From Saccoglossus kowalevskii (lineage: Eukaryota > Hemichordata > Enteropneusta > Harrimaniidae): 64,000 nt of DNA. The translations under genes and the position numbers were made by a program. How positions within the stretch are numbered: the first letter of the stretch is position 1; every line of letters begins with the position of its first letter. Below are positions 48,071 to 60,117 of this stretch, piece after piece. The stretch is from NCBI RefSeq assembly GCF_000003605.2, contig NW_003139318.1, positions 250,996 to 314,995 of the forward strand. The letters are read 5' to 3'. A model generated the notes under the pieces. It was not told the origin of the DNA. It did not search any database and saw nothing but the letters and a program-made list of their open reading frames with translations.

Positions 48071-48278
48071 CTATATAATATATTTTTTTTTAGCTGGAAT
48101 TAATTTTTTGAAAAGACATTTTGGGTGTTTTGTATTGAATTTATTTTCACTGATTTTTGATGAGTTAAATGTAAAATATAGGGAAAAAAGGTATATTCGC
48201 TAGATTTTATTTTCACTGAATCATTCCATCAGCGAAAATAGTGAAAATTAATTCCAAGCGAAAATAAAGTATTGTATA
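48071..48278 (-). mobile_element. family A MITE copy 5
   Basis: The interior matches inverted A1: GACATTTTGGGTGTTTTGTATTG, CACTGATTTTTGATGAG, CACTGAATCATTCCATCAGCG, TTCCAAGCGAAAATAAAGTATT. The termini have mutated (CTATATAATAT and TATTGTATA), so edges are approximate and this copy is older than A4. Confidence 0.85.
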
Positions 48279-50262
48279 CTATATGATTTAATTTGATTTG
48301 ATTTTGACATGGACTTGAACTTGACGGATGAATTGAGGGGTATTGTCCCAATGCCAGAGCTTGATTTGGTGCCCTTGTCTTGGCAATTTTATACAAATTT
48401 TGTCTGATAAATGAGTGTCCTCATCTCCAAAGTTCAAGCTCTGATGATTATACGAAACTATATTTTTATATAAAAAACATTAAATGTTTAAATATACGTC
48501 AATATTGTTTGCGACATTGAACACAAAACCAAGTTTTTAACACAAACTAAGCCTTCACATGTTATTAAACAAATGGTAATCCAGACATGAAGCCTATGGG
48601 AATAAATAAATTATAGAAAAACCAAATATGAAATGTTGCACCATAAGATTGGGGGGAGGAATTTTCCCTAATTCCTTGATTTTTCTAACATTTTTCTAAA
48701 ACTTAGTAAACTTACAAACAAAATAACATCAAATTAAAAAAAAAAAAATTATCAATTATATAACTTGTTAGGCACAGAAAGAGAAAAAAAACATTTCAGG
48801 TCAAATAGTTTTCAAAAATCAATGTTTACAGATTTCAATTTTTTTAAATTATCATAAAACGTGATTATATTTGAATTTTCATGAACACAGAATTTCTCTT
48901 CTGTTTAAAAAAAAATTTAAAAACACAAAAGCAATCAAATACTAAAAAAAAAATATTTAAGTTCTAACAACTGAAAATACTGTCAATCAGGTAAAAAAAA
49001 AAGAGGGGTTAATTTTTCTTCATGTGATGTCACAGTGCCAGAGGGTAGATTTGTAATGCAGGCTCTTCAATTGGGGTTACTGAGCTTTGTAACAATCTAA
49101 GATGGCCGCCTGCAGTTGAACAGATATCGAGGCAACTTTATACATAAAGATAATTATGCAATATGTCCACAGACATATGAAAGTATTCCAGTGTTGCTAA
49201 GCAGGACACGTTATCACGAACAGACAGACATCTTTTTAAAGTCAATTTGGCTATCTTCAATTTTAATAACTGAATTATTCCCACCAAAAAAAATCACCTC
49301 TCCAATAACAATTCTGAAAGCATTATCATGTTTCAAATCTCCTGGATATTGAAAAAAATCATATTTCCCGTTTTCTGAATTTATCTGATTAATTTACGAT
49401 GAAAGTCTGTCAGCAGGAGTTGAGATTCTCAATATGAAATACTACACCGAGGTTAATGAAAAAAAACTTGATAAATTTTAGTATTACTGTCATACATGTA
49501 CCAGCGATTATGATGAAACAGACATCATCAAATTGATATTTGACAACAATGGCCACTTCACATAAAAGTTTTGTATATGATATCATTGATCTTAGTATTT
49601 TCATGTCTAGGAAAGTATAGTTGTGGCTTGAGACATAACATCAGTTTTATAATATTTCGTAAAATTTTAATCAAAAACATTGCAACAATGTTAAATTCTG
49701 AAAGTGCCTCCACCACACAAATTTGATGTTAGATTTTAATTAATTCTTTGAGCACCAATTTTTTTTTTATGGAAAAACATTAAAACTGTGATTGTGAAGA
49801 TTTTTTATTTAAATATAACCATATAAAAATGTCCTAATCTTATCGAAATATGGTTTTAGACACAATTGCATATACAAGGCTAATGTCACACGAAATGAAA
49901 TGTGAAAACTAAGGATCGAGTGCCATTACATTGAAATTAGATTTTAATGGATGGCGCCTTCTGGAGACCTAGACGTGACCCAGCAGCCATCTTTTTTCAC
50001 TTGCAAGTGATTTATTATATAAAACGATGGAATTTTGCATACATGTATAGGCTAGGCTTTCAGTGTTCACATTTTGGCACTAATGACACAGGGAATGCTT
50101 TATTAAAAATAGAAAATCAAAAAAAAAAAGTTAGAGCTTTAACATCAAAATATGGTAATTAATTAGTACTTTGGGTCAAAAAAACTGTCAAACCTTTTCA
50201 CTGAATAAACCCAAATATTTTGATCAATACACTTTTTGCCAATAAGAAATTTTGTTCATTTG
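48279..50262. other. unannotated AT-rich stretch
   Basis: Many A and T homopolymers. No gene or known repeat. Frames at 49116-49352 and 49947-50162 lack motifs. Confidence 0.5.
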
Positions 50263-50601
50263 GTCTGTTAACAATGCACATTTCAATTGAAAATATCATC
50301 ACAAAATAAACAAATCTGAGATCAGTTCACAGGAGGTACTATATATGTACTATATCAAAGCCATGTACCTATATGTACTATATCAAAGCCATCAAACTTG
50401 CAGTTTTCAACATGAAGTCGAAAAAATCACTTTTTACCAAAAATGACAAAAATATTCACCAAAATTAGAGAATTAAAGATATCATCATGGAATGAACAAA
50501 TCAAAGTAAGGTACATATACACCAAGTAGCAAAGCAATCAGGCTTGTAGTTTTCAAGAAGAAGTTGAACAAATAAAAAGTTGACGCGAACGACGATGACA
50601 G
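50263..50601 (-). repeat. family E interspersed repeat copy 2
   Basis: On the minus strand it runs GTCAACTTTTTATTTGTTCAACTTC, CTACAAGCCTGATTGCTTTG, CATGATGATATCTTTAATTCTC, AATATTTTTGTCATTTTTGG and TGTGCATTGTTAACAGAC, in the same order as 25559-26155. It has two internal units where the first copy has about 3.5, and one short CATGTACCTATATG-type duplication. The 107-codon frame over it resembles that of copy 1 only through shared DNA. Confidence 0.8.
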
Positions 50602-52925
50602 AAAGTCAACAGCGGAGCTAGAAATACTTTTGGCCGGAATGACATATAAAGCATTAAAGCCCCATACCGGTACCATATGATAGCTGTCACCCCTATACTG
50701 GATTAATCTCGCCCAATCCAATCCACTTTTGTCAATTTCACATCCACTACCAATTTCACTCATTAAAACACAAGACACACTTGGAAATTTGTCATGCTCA
50801 TAACACAAAAGACTTCCCAGACATTGTGGCGACCGAAAAAGAATACATTGAAAATTACCTTGATGATTGCTGACGAGCAGGTTTTTTTATTAAATTCTCA
50901 GGTTCACCACATCCTATACTGTCGCATAACAAACCAATTTACTAACATAACAAGACAATATAATAGCATATTTTTTGAACTTGAGTGTTTTCAATTAACA
51001 ATGGTCCTCCCAGACACAATGGTGCCAACCATTAGGATGCATTTCATTTACCTTTCATCTTTTGTCGATATCAATTTAAAAAAAAAAAATTCCCAATGTC
51101 ATGTTTAAATTGATCTATATTTTCTGAGGTAACGATTATTGACAATTTGTCTGCACTTGGACGATCCATTAATTCAATCACAAAATGAGATTGATTTCAA
51201 AGAACAGCATTGATATTAATATACCAGATCTGATTTTAATTTTTTAAATAAACAAATAATTCTTATCATACAAATATTTGAACAAATATCTGACAAAGAT
51301 TTCCTTGACAAATTATTGAAAAGGAAATTTTGTTGATGAAAAAGATATTTTTTTAAGAGAATGCACATTAACTTATTTTTGTGTACAATTATGGCATAGG
51401 CCTTTTATCCAATCAGCAAAAAGAAACACTTTTAAATGAACCAATCAAATGATCTCTCTTTTATAGTTTGTATAACAGGAACACACTTATTTTATTTATC
51501 AATTTTGTTATGGCTATACGTAGTTTGAAATCTGAGTCTTTAGTCGGCCCAAGCATTTTACCACACATTCCACGCCTATAGTCAAAATGATTGGTTACAG
51601 TTACACCCTGACAGTGAGTTTGAATGGCTGATTACAAATTCTGTAGCTGCAAATTGGTTTCATACACTAATATCTTCGGCTAGTTGGCTGAAGATACAAC
51701 AGCTGTGGTGGAGGCAATGTTGGTTTCAGGAAGCCAGTCTCTAGATCATTATCAGATTCCCTGATGATACAGCTGTAGAAAAACAAAATTTGTGGCCACA
51801 GTAAAGATACGATGTATAAATAAAACAACATTTAAAACCCATCCCTTTTGGATCACCTGTTACCACAAGAAAGCCGTTATAAAATTTACCCACACTGCAG
51901 TATACAGTAGCTTGCAAATGCATCAATCAGCATTCCTCCCTTCCATTACAGGGGGCCTATCAAACTACTTACAAACAGACTCTCTGTGCCCTCGTTCAAA
52001 TGCTGTTTGCTTTCACAGCGATTACTACGCTTTGTTGCTATATTTCGCCAAAGTATGTTTGTAGGGTAGTAGGAAAAATACTACGGTGGACGAGAATGAA
52101 GTAATCATACCATAAACAAACATGAGGATAACCAGTTGACAAATTTCTTAAAATCAATATAATTGGTCAATGAAAAGAAGGATTGATTCATATTTCAGTA
52201 TGTTATTTTCTGCTGTTTTTCATTAATCCTAGCAAACTTGATAAATACCTCATGTATGTTCAATAAGGAAATCGTTTGGAGCTCTTTGGTATTTTTCTCT
52301 TGAACAACCCAAGTATTTCGTAGTTTTACCTAACAATTTCACTATGAAGTTTAATACCCGGTACTCATCAATGAAACAAAAGTTGCAGGAATATTTGAAA
52401 ATATTTTGTGTTTCTGAATGCACACCTGGATGTTGTAAATCATTAAATTTTGGGGATTAGACAGTTTAATTTTATTTGCGAGGACAACATTTTGCAAAAA
52501 TTGCTATGACGTTGTGTCTTTACATAAACTTGAAGAGATATTGTCGCGGATACAAAATTTAGCAAATATTTTTCTCTCATGAAATTGAAACGGCTACCAG
52601 TATAACTCCAGGATTTAAATTAAGTATTCAACCCATTGGACCATAATTTTACCAGCCAACAATTTGGTTCAATATTTGTATACTTATAATATTTATATAT
52701 TTGTAAATTGCATACTCCACATGTAAGGCCAAAAAAAATATGTTGCCCTCAAGTCGGAAAATTGAAAAATTGGGTTGTCGTCAAACTTTTTTTTTTTTTT
52801 TAAACTCGTGAAAACTAAGGATATTGTAAATAGCCGAGGTATATGGGGAAAAAAACGCAATCCGATATTTCATATTTTTCGGTCGGTCGTTTTTTTTGGC
52901 CTAATGCTACTGCAGCAAGTTAAAT
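50602..52925. other. unannotated stretch
   Basis: No gene supported. Contains a TACCGGTA palindrome at 50665, a CCAATCAG word near 51413, and the start of a sequence shared with 57736 (52258-52350). Confidence 0.5.
52258..52350 (+). repeat. short shared repeat, copy 1
   Basis: TTCAATAAGGAAATCGTT followed by GGTATTTTTCTC, GTTTTACCTAAC and CACTATGAAGT parallels TTCAATAAGGAAATCGTT, GTGTATTTTTCTA, TTTAGCTAAC and CACTACGAGGT at 57736-57832. It may be an old interspersed element; ends not defined. Confidence 0.5.
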
Positions 52926-53111
52926 TACTTTATTTACACTTTGAATTTATTTTTGGCAACAAAATGAATCCATGAAAATAAAAGCCAGCGAAAGTATCTT
53001 TTTTTTTTTACATTTAACTCATCAAAAATCAGTGAAAATAAACTTCATACAAAACAGCCAAAATGTATTTTACAGAGAAACAAAATTTTAACTAAAATAA
53101 AAATAGTTAAT
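52926..53111 (+). mobile_element. family A MITE copy 6, degraded
   Basis: Recognisable by AATGAATCCATGAAAATAAAAGCCAGCGAAAGTAT, CTCATCAAAAATCAGTGAAAATAAAC and CAAAACAGCCAAAATGT. Both termini have decayed and no target site is visible. This is the oldest copy of the family here. Confidence 0.75.
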
Positions 53112-54549
53112 GTAAGTAAGTGCATTTTCTAAATATTTATTTTAATAAATTTATATTGATATACAGTAATGTTAATTGAAAATGGAAAATTTCAAAAAAC
53201 AATTAAATAACAAATCTCCTTATGGATTCAGAGAAACAGAAATTTTATTCTGCATGGCCAAACAACAAAAGGGTATTCAAATATTTATAGAAACTGAAGA
53301 ATAGTCAAAAAATGTCTATAGTTTGACTGAAATTTGAAATAAATTGTTACTATACCAACAGATAAATCTTTCAAAAAACATAATTTTTACCATGAAAATT
53401 TAAATTTTGTACTTTGTTATGTATTTTTCCCTCAAAGTTTGAACCAAAGTGTAAATTTTTTTTCCTTGGTTGCGGATCTTGATCTAATTTTTAAAAAAAT
53501 AATGCAGGTTTATTTTGCGAATGGCGACAAAAGTTTCATTTGGCGTGAAAAAAAATGTTTAAATATTTTTACAAACAAAATTCTGTGCCAAATTTTGTGC
53601 GAAATGAAGTTAGGTGACCAATCATTTTTTCATCAGGATTTTGAGAGCAGCAGTAACAATGGTAAAAATGCAGGAAATACAGAAATAGGTGGTAGCCAAA
53701 TACCATAGTAACTAACATGGTCCCTCTAAGCCTTATAATTTGCACACTGACAGTTCAATAAAATTGAAAAATTAAATGAATTTTTTATTTGTTTTTTGAA
53801 AGCTTATTTTTTACTTTATAAACTCTGTAAAATGGCTTTCAGTGCAATCCCATCATTTCACTGAAATTGATCCTTATCTACTACGTTCTTATCCATTCTA
53901 TTTTCACCTAACAATTTGTATTCATATGAAAATCAATAACCGACATGTTCCATAATTTCAATAATTCTTTCTCGCTTCAAGCTAAAAGCTTTTTTTACCA
54001 AAAGTGTCAAAAGATTTACAATGTTTCGTTCACCCTTCATCAATTGCATGGCCTGATGTGAAAATGGTTGCCGCGAACAACAAAGAACGAGAAAGATAAG
54101 AATAGATAATAGTCCTTACATATAAGTATGTTTTGCCTGAGGGAAGGATCAAGCCATTTCTGGAAGCGGGTATGAGCAAAATGTTCAAGAAAACATTTTT
54201 AATTCGGAAATTGTAAATAAATATGTATATATTGAAATGTACTTACTGTTTCAAAGTAGAGATGACATTTAAAATTAATTTTAATATCGAAATATGCTGC
54301 CTATCATGACCCCCCCCTTCCCCCTCCCACAAATCAAATAGTTTAGCCCAGCTGGTCTCACCTGAGGATGAATTGTGAATAGGGATGGTCGCTCTATTGT
54401 CCGAGTTTTCTTTTTTGACGCTTTTACTCAACAGTGACAAAATGATTGGTGTAGGATTTCACAAAAAAGGATGTACATAACTAAGATGCAAAACTGAAAA
54501 CAAAAGTTTTCAATAAAAAAAATCTTAGATAAACAAAAAATTATACTTA
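53112..54549. other. unannotated AT-rich stretch
   Basis: No gene supported. The 89-codon frame at 53439-53708 has no recognised domain. Confidence 0.5.
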
Positions 54550-54729
54550 CTGTAAAATCTGTATTCGAAGCTGCGGCTTCTATTTAAATGCTACAATGCA
54601 GCAGAGAGAATGCGGATTCTATTAGAGCATCTATACATATGAGAAATGGTGAATTTTTGGTTCTCAATTGTTCAAAAAGAATGGGTGCGTCTTCTATTAG
54701 ATGTGCGGCTTCTAATACAGATTTTACAG
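54550..54729 (+). mobile_element. family B MITE copy 4
   Basis: 180 bp with ends CTGTAAAATCTGTATTCGAAG and CTTCTAATACAGATTTTACAG, flanked by TTA and TAA, i.e. a TA target. The core ACATATGAGAAATGGTGAATTTTTGG and CTCAATTGTTCAAAAAGAATGGGTGCG is nearly identical to B1. Confidence 0.93.
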
Positions 54730-57453
54730 TAATTCTGCTAGCAATTCAAAACACTATAATTTTACATGCACAGTGAAGGAAATAAATGCAATGATGAGAT
54801 ACGCCTCTAGAAATCAACGTGTCAATAAAAGCAAATTACAGGATAGGACACATGCGTCTGGCAGATACTGACCAAAATTGAAAAGCGTGGGTTTCATAGG
54901 GGAAAGTTGCAACACCTTTTCTATACAATACACATAGCTCAATTTCCGTAACCTATTGTTACATCTCTTCTCCACTCGTCAAAAAACCTTAAAAGCAAAT
55001 GGCTGCTAAAATATTGTTGAGAGCGAGAGCAACAAAATTTTTATTTTGACCCTCATGTTGTGTTCCATTATCTCCCAACATAACGCCCACTGATGTATAT
55101 GTAACCATGGTAATTGTAACGAACGTGATGGGGAGAAAGAATAGAACGCTATTTAAGAGCAAAAACAAATCTTGGGTTTTCTCATTGTCTTGGTTCATCA
55201 TTTTGTACATTTTAGTAATTTGCTTTAATTTTTTTTTAATATTGGACGAAACAGCAGGGATTTTTTTAAACAAGGAAACAGGGGCGCAGTGCCCTCATGC
55301 CATGGCCATGCACCCCCTTACCCTTAGGAGCAGATCCTCTGGCAACCATAAAATTCTGATTGACCAGGGATCACATGTGGCCACAGTCTTCAACTGTGAC
55401 GTGTCTGATAGTAAATTTGGCCCCAAGGAAGCCATAGAATGCTTCATTTTAACTTAGAATTATCAAAAACTCAACACCCTGGTAGGGAGAACCCTATCTC
55501 CCTAACTTGATGGCGTCACTGAATTGCAGTGCTCCCTCTTGCAGTTTTTTTCTAGAAAAACCCATGAAACAGAAATACTTTTCCCATTTACTCCAGGTTT
55601 CCAGTGTCATGGTAGTTTGTCGTCAAGAAAACACTGGATTAAATCATCAGACTGAAAAAGTTTCTCGGAATTATAAAAGGTTTATAGCGTCATTGAAGAT
55701 ACATGACATTAACATGTCTGAAGTAATCAGAGAGATGAGTCAAGTGTTACGCTTGATGAAATGATGATGTACGATTGCTTCGCGAGTGGCAATATGTTTT
55801 TCGCTCTGATTCAAGGAAAGTCTTTCTCGTCTACTGATTCAATTTGCAACACGCTTTTGTTCAGTTTTCAATACATTTCAGGGAAATTTCTATGGAGGAA
55901 AATATCTACTTTCTAAATCTTTTCTGCACTTATCAAGACGTTACTCCAAGACTGACCAGCTATTCATAGGTAGAGCAACAAAAAAGACGTTCCAATGGGA
56001 ATTCTGGAGAAGTGAAAATTCACAAAAATCACTTAAATTTTTTGGCAATAAACGCATTTATAAAGAGACTTTTGAAATCATACATTTAGAAGCACTATAA
56101 AAATATGCACATAACGTTTTTTTTTTTTTTAATAATAGAAACATTTGGTCATACAAAATTACGGCCTGCTATGAGACTTAAAGCTCTTGTCATGTAACAG
56201 CAAATGATCAGAGCTAAAATTCTGGTTAAGGGACAGAAACAAAATTCATGCCTGAGATACTGAAATATTCTATAAAAATTGAAAATTTGGTATAGTTCTG
56301 AGGATAATTATATTTAATTTTATTCAATTTAACGATGAAAATGCAAGCAAGCATGTGCCGAAGGTATATGTACAGATGAAGTGCAAACATACTAAGTTTT
56401 TTTTTCATTTTTTTTTAAATACTGTTAATTAACTATTATTTTTGCGGAACACAATTTCTTTTCAAATTCTGGAAATTTGTTGAAGAAAATTGCAACAATT
56501 TTGTAGCTGTGGATATTTTACTGGGGTCTTTCTGAAATAAAGACTGAGACTCAATGTCATTCATCAAATTTCTTCCCCATAAATCCATAAAATCAATTGG
56601 AATATTTTTGTTTTGAAATTTAAGATATTGCCCCCCCCCCCCAAAAAAAAACGTAATCATTTTTTTTTTTTCAAAACTGAAACATCTAAAGACTCAGAGA
56701 AATCTGTATTACCTCACTTTTGAGAACTATAACATGAAAAGAAGTTATACATCAAAATTAATTTGTTTCCACACATATATAGAAAATCATCAATTGGCCC
56801 AATTGATACAAGAGCGCTAACTTGCAACAAAGATGAAGAAAAAAAAGATGCTATAAAAATCATAATTGGTTGAATTGGATACTCTGAGTGTAAAGCTGCA
56901 AGATTAGTTGAGCCACAGACAGCATGCAGAGAACAAAACAAATCATATCAGAGGAAGAAGAAAAAACATTTAGCGTTCACTCATGCTTTTAATGTAAAGA
57001 AATTTTGTGACAGTATGACAGCATGTTCTGGTCATCAAATAGTTACTACAATCGGATGCTATTTGCTGTTAACAAAGTCATCACACAGACTCCTATTTCC
57101 TGACAAAGGACAGCTTTTTATCAGAAATATGATATCGTTCTTTGAATCTACTTAAAATGTCACAACTTGAGTCACTGCGTAAATAATAAAACCAACCTAT
57201 TATTTCTCAAATTTGTCACCCATAAAAACTATCTGCTTTGTACACAGAGCTTCATACACTAACATCAATATGTAGTTGACAGAAAATTCTGTTCCAACAA
57301 GAACACCCTAGACTACTTTTTATGAGTTGCTTTTAAAGCCTACTTAACTTTGCAATAAATCTACCTGTAGTCTATAAATCACTCCCAAGCTCTGTTATAT
57401 GGACAACTGATTCACATAATTGTTGTTTTCATTTATAAATAAACTCATACTGA
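54730..57453. other. unannotated stretch, no gene supported
   Basis: Frames at 55107-55457 (116 codons) and 55507-55764 lack recognised domains. The first has a hydrophobic run but also mixed low-complexity sequence. A near-perfect X-box GTAACCATGGTAAT lies at 55101-55114, just before the first frame. C12 run at 56631. Confidence 0.4.
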
Positions 57454-57568
57454 CCAATCAGGTATTACCTTGCTTATGGCCAATCAGATTGGAGCTTTTA
57501 TGAGGTTATCTGATTGGCTACTCACAATTCGGCTCTCACCTTTAACCCTGAACATGCAAACCAATCAG
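57454..57568. promoter_or_regulatory. cluster of four CCAATCAG boxes
   Basis: CCAATCAG occurs at 57454-57461, 57480-57487 and 57561-57568 on plus and as CTGATTGG at 57510-57517. A further GATTGG overlaps the second. CCAATCA/G is the NF-Y binding core, and clustered copies are typical of some animal promoters. On the minus strand a TTATAAAT word follows about 20 bp beyond the outer box (57433). No transcript or gene is identified, so promoter function is only possible. Confidence 0.4.
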
Positions 57569-58986
57569 CCATCACTTGCTAGTTAGCTTGCAGCTAATTT
57601 GGTCAAAAATAGGAGGAAATATACATGTAACTTGGGAGGTATGTCTCCATGGAAATAGTCCAGTGAGAGACCTCGTAATAGAACTTCACATTGTCATTCA
57701 AGCGAACAAAAGAACACATAATAAACCTAGGGTATATTCAATAAGGAAATCGTTCATGAGTGCTGGGGTGTATTTTTCTATCACATGATCCATTTTTAGC
57801 TAACGGCACTACGAGGTGACTCACCAGTGTAACTAAATGTTTTGTACTACTGACTACTGTCAAAATATCGTTTTACTTGCCAAATTATTTTCAAAACAAT
57901 TTTTACATTTTTATGTATTTTTGGTGATTTCTCAAATTGTAAACTTTAAAACAAATGAATACAATTGCCACATTGTTATAGTTTGTGTTCAGAGTTTTTC
58001 AAAAAACAGTGGAGAAAATGTTTGAATAGAAAAAAATGAAATAATTCCCTCATTTTTTTGTGATTTTAATTGCCCGCTTTGTAACGAATCCTTATTTTGA
58101 TGTGAATGTGTAGTGACAGTGACCTCCGACAACTGTCACAATAATGAACGTGATTATGCATGCCGATTACAGCATCGTGTGTGACTAAAAACTCAACATT
58201 ACAAACTTAAAAAGTGATTTCATTTCTACTATGAAAACAAAGGTTTTAAACATATGCACACTTGTCATGAAACTGCAGGCATGGTTAGTTGACAAGCACA
58301 ATAGGTGACGATATCATATTGGACATCGGAATAACGACAGCTTTACAATGGGATTTATGCATGGCGAACGAAGCGGGAGTCACTGATACCTCTCAATTAC
58401 CGTTCATTAATTATACATGTTTGAAAATAATTACAACAGCAGATGCAAGTATTGGGTGTGTCATTTGATAACAAGGAAAATTAACTTTTGTGATACAACA
58501 GCTGTTTGCGACATGTTGTGGCAAAGGCGAGAAGAAATTATCGAATTATCGGTCATATTATTCAGCGTAATTACAGTTCGACTGGTATATATATGCGAAC
58601 AGAGAATTAAATGAAATATTCCTTAAAAGTACAGACATTTTCATTTTTTATAAAATATAAATCAACAATATTCATTTTCTATATAAAATTTGCATCCATA
58701 AATCTTTCCCAAAATTGCAAATGTTGTATCAAAAGATGAACAAATTTTAATTTGAAATGAACAAATTTCAAACTCACGCATAACATTTACATTTATTTAC
58801 ACTATTTTTTACTATTTTTAGTTGCTTTATTTTACACTATTTTTTTTTACCTTAATGTATCCACAGCAGATTGCAGTTGCGTAATAAACTATGATTATTA
58901 TTAAACTATTATTATCAAACTCATAAAATTTTTATCAATATCAGACAAAACTGTGATCAAACCAAATTTTTATATATAATCCCACA
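57569..58986. other. unannotated stretch
   Basis: Includes copy 2 of the short shared repeat (57736-57832). No gene recognised. Confidence 0.5.
57736..57832 (+). repeat. short shared repeat, copy 2
   Basis: Partner of 52258-52350, in the same orientation and order of matching words. About half of the positions between the words have diverged. Confidence 0.5.
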
Positions 58987-59113
58987 ATATTTTCTCTTAT
59001 GTTCACGTCAGCAAACACATATGATTACCGACAGAGTTTTGTATCAATCCAAGCCACATATTACTCTGGCGGTAATTACGTGTGTATGCTGACGTCAACG
59101 TAAGAGAATATAT
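58987..59113. repeat. foldback with 45-bp arms and 27-bp spacer
   Basis: Arm 58992-59036 (TTCTCTTATGTTCACGTCAG...CCGACAGAG) and arm 59064-59108 (CTCTGGCGGTAATTACG...CGTAAGAGAA) are inverse copies with seven mismatches in 45. Several mismatches would be G-U in RNA. The right arm contains the CRE palindrome TGACGTCA. Pairing may extend a few bases outward. It could be a miniature inverted-repeat transposon or, if transcribed, a small-RNA precursor-like hairpin. No second copy was found. Confidence 0.85.
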
Positions 59114-59137
59114 CATGTGATTGTATATATGTAATAC

Positions 59138-59311
59138 ATGCATATTTCTACAGTGTGACATAATGAAACAGTGAAGTGAGAACAGTGAAACTATTGCTAA
59201 AATAACAATTAAATCAAATGTATCATTGCAATTACTATTATAAATTTTGACGCCACAACGTTCTATTTCATGCAAACATCTTGTGTATACTATACGATGA
59301 TTTCGCTCGTT
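59138..59311 (+). repeat. family G interspersed repeat copy 2
   Basis: AACAGTGAAACTATTGCTAAAATAA, TATCATTGC, TTCATGCAAACATCTTG, ATACTATACGATGATTTCGCTCG match 43459-43625 in order. It lies directly downstream of the 58987-59113 foldback; the other copy has no such neighbour. Confidence 0.65.
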
Positions 59312-59926
59312 CAGGTCATTTGCTAAAATTTATTATAACTTTAAAACTTTTAAAACTGATTAATAATTTCCAAAATTTATATGTGAGTTTGCCAAAATGA
59401 ATCCGTACAAACCATGGATACATTGTATCCAACTGCATATAACCCAAGAAGTTTCAGACAAACTTCTGCAATGTACATGTAATGTCCATATTTAGAGGTG
59501 CAGTCCATATTTGGAGCTGATGTCCATATTTGGAAAATGTGATGAAGCAAACCCTATTGGACACCAGTGCTTATAGTGCCTAGCTAGGAGGAAAAAAGCT
59601 GTGAGTCGAGTTTATCAAGCATTTCACTCCCTGCAGCTACTTTTATTGCAGGAATTCACTGTCTATTGTTTGGAACCATGTAATTGATATTGGTTTGAAT
59701 TATTAAAACATTTATGTGCTGCAAGCATATTGCACTACAGCTAACTTTTCAATGGTTTATAGCTCAAGACGCAACCTTTGTCAAAACTTCTGAACTATCA
59801 CGTTTCTTTAATGGGAAGAAGAGGAAGACAGACACAGAACTGCCTATCAAAGCCCCAAACAGAAATGGCAGCCATTTTTTTTTAAAAAAAGGACATTTTT
59901 ATGTACATGTACATTACTAGCCTTTT
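59312..59926. other. unannotated stretch
   Basis: Near 59480-59540 the phrase GTCCATATTTGGAG-like appears three times in short succession. No gene recognised. Confidence 0.5.
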
Positions 59927-60117
59927 CACCCCAGTTTCCTCTTTATCATAAATTCACAAAATAGTCCCATTTATAGTCTTGTACTTTCCTTCAGAAAATT
60001 GGGACAAAAATAGCTAAATTATTTGGGTAAAAATTGACTAAAATTTGTTTCTGTTGCCTCCAAAAGAAAAAAGTGCAGAATAATTTGGGCGAGAAAGTCT
60101 GGTGGTGAAAAGGTTAA
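59927..60117 (+). mobile_element. family C MITE copy 5
   Basis: Ends CCTTTTCACCCCAGTTTCC and GTCTGGTGGTGAAAAGG. The right TTAA is intact and the left has become CTAG. It is shorter than C4 by a deletion between GCCTCCAAAA and AAAAGTGCAG. Confidence 0.87.

Noticed and set aside
50485-50808. Frame whose protein resembles that of 25444-25716 (FYLF.FFLKTTSLIAL)
   Set aside because: The similarity follows from both lying in copies of the same interspersed DNA repeat; no domain and no long frame.
51761-51798. CTGATGA..GAAA resembling a second hammerhead
   Set aside because: TACAGCTGTA could form a small stem II, but stem III does not pair with A next to U in register and no stem I can be drawn.
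55107-55457. 116-codon frame with a hydrophobic run
   Set aside because: The hydrophobic stretch comes from T-rich DNA; no family resemblance, splice sites or conserved motif support it.
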